In this document: piece after piece, positions 8,261 through 12,488 of the stretch | How the letters are laid out: each line of letters opens with the position of its first letter | Numbering within the stretch: the first letter of the stretch is position 1 | Source: Synura sp. LO234KE | Taxonomy: Eukaryota > Sar > Synurophyceae > Synurales > Mallomonadaceae | Direction: 5' to 3' | NCBI GenBank assembly: GCA_015143735.1 | Contig: VKHC01000403.1 | Location: forward strand, 1-12,488 | DNA: 12,488 nt | Program-made: the position numbers and the translations under genes | Notes under the pieces: generated by a model | What the model was told of the DNA's origin: nothing | Seen by the model: only the letters and a program-made list of their open reading frames with translations | Database searches by the model: none

Positions 8261-8880
8261 AATGCCAACTACCCGACACACTGCATGGATAACATCCTTT
8301 GTCTATAATGTTTTGATTAACATACTTTGCCCAAGAACCAGACAAGATATGCAGAAGTGGCCCGGGCGATCGGTATGCGACGCGGCTTCGTACAGCAAAT
8401 TCAAGAACAACCGGTCCTACATCCAGACCCACATTGACTATTATCTGCTGGCCTGGACCCACTACCGGCAGCGGTTCAAAATGCTGATCGAGATCTTGTA
8501 TCATGAGGATACTAAGCCTTTCTTCCCGACGTACGTTAAGAGGAATGGCAGCGATAACGGTTTGCTGGATTACTTCTTCAATGAAACGCCAGACGTCCTC
8601 TCAAAGCACATCCGGGAGAAGTAAATAGACTCTGAAAAATGGGAAAGGATGAAAGACTTCTCCACCATTCTGAATACATACTCTAGAGCCTTGCAGAAAC
8701 TGAGAGACCACAACAAGTGTTCAAGCGTGCGGAAGGCACAGTGTCTATCTTCAAGCCGGACAAGAAAAGCATCTTTACTCCACCGATGGACTTGGAGTTC
8801 AAGTAGGGTGGGACTTCAAGCGGGCGGACCGCGTGCAGGTTCTCAAGGGAGAGACAAAGACGGTGAGAGGAGGCGAACAT
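8261..8880 (+). pseudogene. Gypsy-like gag, capsid-like region
   Basis: Helical, aromatic-rich segment in one frame: RSYIQTHIDYYLLAWTHYRQ, RFKMLIEILYHEDTKPFF, then DYFFNETPDVLSKHIREK and a TAA at 8622-8624. The same frame resumes at once with SEKWERMKDFSTILNTYSRA, so the stop is a single mutation. Near 8715 the coding signal shifts frame to VFKRAEGTVSIFKPDKKSIF and TPPMDLEFK, with a TAG near 8805. It shifts again to DFKRADRVQVLKGETKTV. This composition and order fit the capsid of a Ty3/gypsy-type gag, but I identify it by context, not by a diagnostic motif. Confidence 0.5.
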
Positions 8881-9015
8881 ATGTTCCCAGAAGAGCTTGC
8901 CCATACCCCTAGTGGGATTTGCCAATCTGGCTCATATGGGTGCTTATCATTATATGCCGTCATGTTTTGTTAAGCTAAGTTTTCAGTTTTAAAAAAAAAA
9001 AATGTTCCCAGAAGA
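8881..9015 (+). repeat. 14-bp direct repeats flanking a 107-bp segment ending in a poly-A run
   Basis: ATGTTCCCAGAAGA occurs at 8881-8894 and again at 9002-9015. The segment between ends with a run of 12 A (8991-9002). This is the signature of a short LINE-mediated insertion with a 14-bp target-site duplication. Against this, the segment reads through in the gag frame as TPSGICQSGSYGCLSLYA, which resembles a degraded CCHC zinc knuckle (a Cys missing, His changed to Cys). In that case the repeat would be a slippage or template-switch product in native gag. The two readings cannot be settled from this copy alone. Confidence 0.5.
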
Positions 9016-9402
9016 TGATGAGTCCCTTGACTGGGGTATGCCGAGCGAGGAAGACGACACTTGTGAGGAATCGCTTAGAGAGCCGCATGGCGTTAAGGCA
9101 GCTGACCATGAACAGGCGGACGACGATTTTAGAGCTGTTGCTCAGGGTGACGTGGTCTCTAAAAGCGCAAAGACGCCTGGCTTGCTGACATTAAGTACAC
9201 CCCATCAAAAAATGGGGAGTGCTTAGTTTTAGCGTGACACCTGCGAGCGACTAAAGACGTAAGGACATTGCCCTTTCCTCATGATGATGAGGACTGCGCG
9301 AAGTTTAGGGCGGCCAAGACCCATGGTAAGGATAACATCGAGAAAATTGCGCAGGAGATGAAGAACCGAGAACCACAAGACCAGCCGTAAGAAAAGACGC
9401 AT
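9003..9402 (+). pseudogene. Gypsy-like gag-pol spacer region
   Basis: The first part (to about 9180) is strongly acidic: EDDESLDWGMPSEEDDT and KAADHEQADDDFRAV. Near 9185 the signal moves to another frame: LADIKYTPSKNGECLVLA, a TGA at about 9234, then TLPFPHDDEDCAKFRAAKTH and IEKIAQEMKNREPQDQP, with a TAA near 9388. It sits between the capsid and the protease, so it is probably the linker upstream of the protease. No motif identifies it further. Confidence 0.4.
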
Positions 9403-9535
9403 ATACGGACACAAATCCTAGGGCTTCATCTTCAGGTGCGCGATCCACTTTCTAGCGTCAACCTGGCGCTGGTGGGTCAGCGCGTCGCTCTTGACGGGTA
9501 GGGGCTGACTGCTGCGCATCATCAGCCCACAACAA
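9403..9535 (+). other. Degenerate spacer, frame not resolvable
   Basis: All frames contain stops. It is bounded by recognisable gag-pol remnants on both sides and is presumably mutated coding sequence of the same element. Confidence 0.35.
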
Positions 9536-9934
9536 GGTTGTCAATCCAAAGATAGACGAGGAACCGGACGAGGAGACAGAGGTCGTATTGGACGCAGTGG
9601 GAGCCCTAGTCAGAGCCCAATTGGATCAACTGCTCTCCATGCGGGAGGTGTTTAGGTTAGCGTATTTAAGGTCTTATTCGACACGGGTGCGCTGCACAAA
9701 TTATACATCTGCGCAGACTTGGTCGAGAGGTACAGGATTCGTGGAGCTCGTGTATATTTCCTCGTCGTTCGGTAGCTTACTTGGCAAATCAAGCAACGAA
9801 GATATAGGCGAGGGAGGTCGTCAGAGGGACGCTGACTCTGAAGTACCGAGTACAGCGGAAAGGTAGAGGCAATAGTGTGGAACATTCGAGGTATATGGAC
9901 TTCATATAGGCCTACCTGACATAGCAAAGAATTT
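9536..9934 (+). pseudogene. Gypsy-like retropepsin (aspartic protease), decayed
   Basis: The protease that would cut the polyprotein. VLFDTGALHKLYICADLVER is encoded from 9671, with the catalytic Asp-Thr-Gly triad at 9680-9688 followed by Ala, as in retroviral-type aspartic proteases. Upstream, VVNPKIDEEPDEETEVVLDA (about 9537-9596) lies in a different frame. Downstream come VVRGTLTLKYRVQ (about 9815-9855) and FEVYGLHIGLPDIAKNFIDL (about 9888-9948), the latter resembling the 'GLPDI' strand near the end of the domain, again after a frameshift. The active site survives but the frame is broken at least three times. Confidence 0.65.
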
Positions 9935-10029
9935 CATTGACCTGCTTACATAGTTGTTGCGTGTAACGACGAACGAAGTGAGTAGTGTTGCGTTAGAAAC
10001 AGATGAGACCAGGCGAGATCATGCAGTAG

Positions 10030-10280
10030 AGTACTGGCGAGGTGCAAGAATCACCCGAGGAGGAAGATACGCCAGTTCCTGTTGCGTTTGGTCCAGTCTT
10101 AGCATTCATGGAGACAGGATACGAAGAAGCACGTACAAAGGCATTCTCCTTGTTAAAAGAACATGCAGGAGATCTTCTCGCCACTTGCCCAGAGTTTATG
10201 GAAATCTTACCAACCGATTTGTGCGTGAAGCGCTTTGTCCCTAAGGAGTGGACGGGCATCAAAGGATTCCCTCCTCTGAA
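10030..10280 (+). pseudogene. Gypsy-like pol, segment just upstream of RT (truncated)
   Basis: A clean open stretch: PVAFGPVLAFMETGYEEART, EHAGDLLATCPEFMEILPTD and KRFVPKEWTGIKGFPPL. The last motif looks like the connector that leads into the RT domain in some Ty3/gypsy elements. The reverse transcriptase itself never follows: at about 10281 the sequence becomes the 3' end of the LINE found elsewhere in the window. The frame stays open across that junction to a TAA at 10435-10437, giving an accidental fusion frame. No gypsy sequence resumes after the LINE piece, so this is a truncation, not a simple nested insertion. Confidence 0.6.
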
Positions 10281-10535
10281 TATATATATATATAGTGGGA
10301 ACATTGTAGCGTATAAAGACAGCCTGGAGGAGGAACTTCCCTTGCCCTCAGGCATGTGGCCTTCTCCGCCTGCCCCTACTCGGTCCCGGGACTTGCCATT
10401 GGGTACACAGGGGATAGTTATTTATCTAGTAGCGTAATCGTGCTGTCTAGACCATCCCGTCTGACTTTACATACAGCCATTTCCTCCCCTTTGTAAGAAT
10501 TGATAAGTACTGGATTTTCGGCAACCTCTATTGCC
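10281..10535 (+). mobile_element. LINE 3' end, copy A (5'-truncated)
   Basis: Starts at a TA microsatellite (10281-10290) and TATAGTGGGAACATTGTAGC, encoding YSGNIVAY, the ORF2 end seen in copies 1, B and C. The expected TAA has become AAA, so the frame runs on. The 3' UTR core is at 10376-10410 (ACTCGGTCCCGGG). A stretch shared with copy B (GTCTGACTTTACATACAGC, about 10459-10477) and the tail TGGATTTTCGGCAACCTCT (10511-10529) follow. Extreme 5' truncation is usual for LINE copies. No convincing target-site duplication is visible. Confidence 0.7.
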
Positions 10536-10781
10536 CTAGTTTTAAAACGTGTTCTTTAACTTGGTCGCAAGCACGGATCAACGTTCAAAACCAAGTCCGG
10601 TGAATGTTTTCAACGATGTTATCGAAGGAAAACACAAGTACCCCTTAAGACTGAGGCGATTCAAAATCTTAGCCAACACAATCCAGACAGAGATAAAAAA
10701 CTTAATATCCCTGCTCAACAACATCACACTAATTTTAGAAAACAATTTAGGTTTGGAGCATATGGCAAATTTACCCCGAAA

Positions 10782-10842
10782 GTAAGTACTTAACAAAATC
10801 GCCCCGGCAACAGCCAATAATCAGTTTTTCAATTCTCCTCAG
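10782..10842 (+). other. Candidate 61-nt intron
   Basis: Donor GTAAGTACTTAAC and acceptor TTTTTCAATTCTCCTCAG, with a pyrimidine-rich 3' end. It follows a 74-codon open frame that would otherwise stop four codons later. Phase 0 at both ends in the simplest model. Confidence 0.45.
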
Positions 10843-11116
10843 CATCGGAAGATGAAGGTGATGAAGCAGAGTATAAATATTACCGACAAAGGGCTCTGGT
10901 TCGTCCTCATGGGCCTCTTTAAGAGCAGAAAATCACAGATACTCGACGAACCCTCGATGACGATGATCGGCGTATTAATCTTTACGACGGTGACTGAGAG
11001 CTCAACATTGTATCCGACATCGACATAGTGGCGGAAAACGTTTCTCTTCGAGGCAGCAGACTTTGGCCAGTATCAGCAAATTCCTGAGAGCAAGACCATG
11101 TCTGGCCTGATTCTCG

Positions 11117-11216
11117 GATACTTTCATACTTTCATTGAGAGTTCAGGTAAGTGCCTCAGGTAAGTGCCTTGGGACAAGGTACTTACCTGAACTCTCAATG
11201 AAAGTATGAAAGTATC
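11117..11216. repeat. Near-perfect 40-bp foldback (inverted repeat)
   Basis: Arms 11117-11156 and 11177-11216 are reverse complements at 39 of 40 positions, with a 20-nt loop. The left arm includes the last codons of the second open stretch (YFHTFIESS). At its inner end is a 13-nt tandem duplication, TCAGGTAAGTGCC at 11143-11155 and 11156-11168. Each unit contains the splice-donor consensus CAGGTAAGT. The second unit can also pair with the right arm, leaving a 3-nt loop. Confidence 0.85.
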
Positions 11217-11399
11217 TATCCTCGCTGGGACAAAATTATTGCCCGTGTAACCTGTTCCTGGGAGACTGCTCAACTCCTTCAGATACAGACGAGACAACTT
11301 TCTCAAACACACCAGCAGCGATTCCAGATATTAACGAGCTTGCTCTTTATGAGGGTCTTCTGCCTGTTGAGTTCACAGCCCTCGCGCCATCCAGCATGA

Positions 11400-11852
11400 T
11401 ATTCGGCGATCGTCAGACTGCCCTCTAGTAGAGCCGCCCGTCGACAGCATGCCTCCAATGCGGACCACATACCAGGCCATATCCGAGGAGCTCATGCGTG
11501 GGCCCGAGCGGTGCAGCAACTTGATGAAGGTGGCCCTAGACCGCACGAGCTCCTCGCTGAAATCGTTTTTAGATTACCTTCCTGTGTCATCTAGTTTCTC
11601 CCTTCGGAGCTTGTCTTCTAGTATGCCTTCCTGGACTCGGTCAGTGTGGTGGCCTGCATTTTCGGGACATGCACACCACCTTCTATACTGCATCCCTAGT
11701 TGTGCCGACATCACTGGCACTATTTTGGTGTTCTCTTTATGCATGATCACTTTTATGTCTTGACCTCCCTCTGTGGTCCCAGTGTAGAAACCTCCCCCGT
11801 AGTTGGTACGTGCGTCCCCTTCATTCTAGCTGGGGACATCGTCGCGTGCTAA
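11400..11852 (+). pseudogene. LINE ORF2 C-terminus, copy C (three TAG stops)
   Basis: One frame runs from 11400 to the stop at 11850-11852, interrupted only by three TAG codons. It begins with NADHIPGHIRGAHAWARAV, which looks like a degraded RNase H end (compare WTPAH...GNAAADRLAARG in copy 1). It ends VPFILAGDIVAC, the family's conserved C-terminus. The Asp and the GN of the RNase H motif are lost. The more open neighbouring frame (11449-11763) is a shadow, because only this frame reaches the conserved ending. Confidence 0.5.
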
Positions 11853-11995
11853 TCATCCCCGGGGGAGGACTTTACTACGCCTACGGGTGGAGCGTCCTCC
11901 CGTTTCCTCCACTCGGTCACGGGGCTTGCCAGTTGGTTCATGGGGGCTCCTAATTATAAGACATTCTGTTTTCCTAAATGCCTTTGTCTCCTACT
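11853..11995 (+). repeat. LINE 3' UTR, copy C
   Basis: Contains the conserved core at 11909-11943 (ACTCGGTCACGGG, then CTTGCCAGTTGGTTCA), preceded by GGGTGGAGCGTCC, which matches GGGTGTAGCGCC before the core of copy 1. Similarity fades after about 11970 and the usual GGATTTTCGGCAA tail is not present. Copy B begins 36 bp further on, so copy C's 3' tail may have been replaced or interrupted by it. Confidence 0.6.
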
Positions 11996-12030
11996 GACAA
12001 AAATTAAGATGAATGATTTTCAGAAATATG

Positions 12031-12201
12031 TATAGTGGGGACATTGTAGCGTATTAAGATAACCTGTGGGAGGAACTTCCCTTCCGGAAAATCTTATAGT
12101 TAATTACGGCGGGAAAGTTTCATCCCGTCTGACTTTACATACAGCGATTTCCTCCCCTTCGTAAGTATTAATAAGTATTGGATTTTTGGCAACCTCTTTG
12201 C
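12031..12201 (+). mobile_element. LINE 3' end, copy B (short form)
   Basis: Starts TATAGTGGGGACATTGTAGC, encoding YSGDIVAY with its TAA intact at 12055-12057. It shares GAGGAACTTCCC and GTCTGACTTTACATACAGC with copy A and ends TTGGATTTTTGGCAACCTCT. It lacks the ACTCGGTCACGGG core: about 75 bp of copy A is missing or replaced between GGAACTTCCCTT and CATCCCG. It may be a deletion derivative or a separate subfamily. Confidence 0.68.
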
Positions 12202-12404
12202 TCGAGCATCATGGAGCTTACGATCTCCCTCTGGTGCATAGGGAGCGGCTAGTTTTCTAGCTCGGGCACTAACGATAAGTGCATATTCGGGTGCGTCGAC
12301 CTTTCCTTTTCAAATTAATTTCCCTTCTATTACTGTCAATCACTAAACAAGAAAGAGAAGCTATCTCGGTTCCTTTAGCGGGAGCATTTCTATGAAATAT
12401 AAAG
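12202..12404. other. No feature recognised
   Basis: Mixed-composition sequence after the last LINE copy. No coding frame or repeat that I can support. Confidence 0.4.
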
Positions 12405-12488
12405 CATTGACCGATTGAATAACACCGACTACGAGATTGGGGAATTTATATTTGAGGGCACAGTGCAATATTCTGCGGAGACCATCAA
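12405..12488 (+). CDS. Short open stretch at window end, possible partial exon
   Basis: After a TAA near 12402 one frame is open to the window end and reads DRLNNTDYEIGEFIFEGTVQ, with a natural amino-acid mix. It is preceded by TATAAAG, so an exon starting after an AG acceptor is possible. At about 27 codons it is too short to call. The sequence beyond the window decides. Confidence 0.2.

Larger units (their letters stand above)
10560..11428 (+). pseudogene. Unidentified spliced-looking gene remnant
   Basis: I do not recognise the family. A frame without Met is open from 10560 to 10781 (74 codons), with LKTEAIQNLSQHNPDRDKKL and HTNFRKQFRFGAYGKFTPK. It ends exactly at a canonical donor, AAA|GTAAGT. 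A 61-nt candidate intron (10782-10842; acceptor TTCTCCTCAG) leads in phase to a frame from 10843 containing ESKTMSGLILGYFHTFIESS, with one TAG at 11026-11028. A competing frame over 10845-11070 (SEDEGDEAEYKYYRQRALVR, three stops) is also protein-like and would need the alternative donor GTACTT. After the foldback, a third open stretch (11210-11428) holds CSTPSDTDETTFSNTPAAIP and LYEGLLPVEFTAL. Another frame at 10549-10785 is a shadow. Probably a dead gene or an unknown transposon ORF. Confidence 0.4.

Noticed and set aside
10549-10785. 78-codon open frame on the plus strand
   Set aside because: The overlapping frame 10560-10781 has better composition and ends exactly at a canonical splice donor.
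11449-11763. 104-codon open frame on the plus strand
   Set aside because: The neighbouring frame reaches the conserved LINE C-terminus (AGDIVAC) and begins with an RNase H-like motif. This frame ends in low-information hydrophobic sequence.
11400-11852. Stop-codon reassignment (three TAG, no other stop, in LINE copy C)
   Set aside because: Other dead elements in the window carry TAA, TGA and TAG alike, so three TAG in one decayed copy is most simply chance mutation.
1-12488. CRISPR arrays, tRNA or rRNA genes, bacterial operons
   Set aside because: No regularly spaced identical repeats, no cloverleaf with a good B box, no rRNA signature, and the coding content is eukaryotic retroelement sequence.

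Overview
This window is non-coding-looking, repeat-rich eukaryotic DNA. It reads as a graveyard of broken retrotransposons with a few unidentified, possibly spliced, gene remnants between them. I see no intact gene, rRNA, tRNA or CRISPR array. The eukaryotic calls rest on three retroelement classes (a LINE with a C-terminal RNase H, a Ty1/copia element, a Ty3/gypsy-like element), on short candidate introns of about 60 nt with GTAAG-type donors, and on TATA boxes. The species cannot be named. The copia RT/RNase H flavour and short introns would suit an alga or another protist lineage, but that is only an impression.

Layout. 1-523 (+): 3' end of a LINE: an RNase H remnant, the ORF2 C-terminus and a 3' UTR. 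812-1348 (+): an open stretch with a possible intron, unidentified. 1940-3660 (-): the C-terminal half of a copia polyprotein (integrase end, linker, RT, RNase H), broken by several frameshifts and stops. 4095-4871: two 50-nt direct repeats around a candidate multi-exon reading frame on the minus strand. 5641-6208: AT-rich non-coding DNA with a four-unit 32-bp palindromic array, a TATA module shared with position 1160, and a CTCG motif phased at about 10.8 bp. 6741-10280 (+): a decayed gypsy-like element with a primer-binding-site candidate, gag, aspartic protease and the start of pol, cut off before the RT. 10281-10535: a 5'-truncated copy of the same LINE, joined directly to the gypsy pol. 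10560-11428 (+): an unknown spliced-looking gene remnant carrying a 40-bp foldback. 11400-12201: two more LINE 3' ends, one after the other. 12405-12488: a short open stretch running off the window.

How the parts relate: the LINE family is the common thread, with four 3' ends at 327-523, 10281-10535, 11400-11995 and 12031-12201. Their last codons agree on a Gly-Asp-(Ile/Leu)-Val core (Gly-Asn in one copy) just before the stop, which fixes the family and the frame. The copia and gypsy pieces are independent insertions. Nothing here forms an operon or a working pathway. The most novel-looking items are the TATA-N6-AAAGAGCTTT module, the 32-bp array, the phased CTCG tract, the foldback with doubled splice donors, and the two unidentified spliced reading frames.
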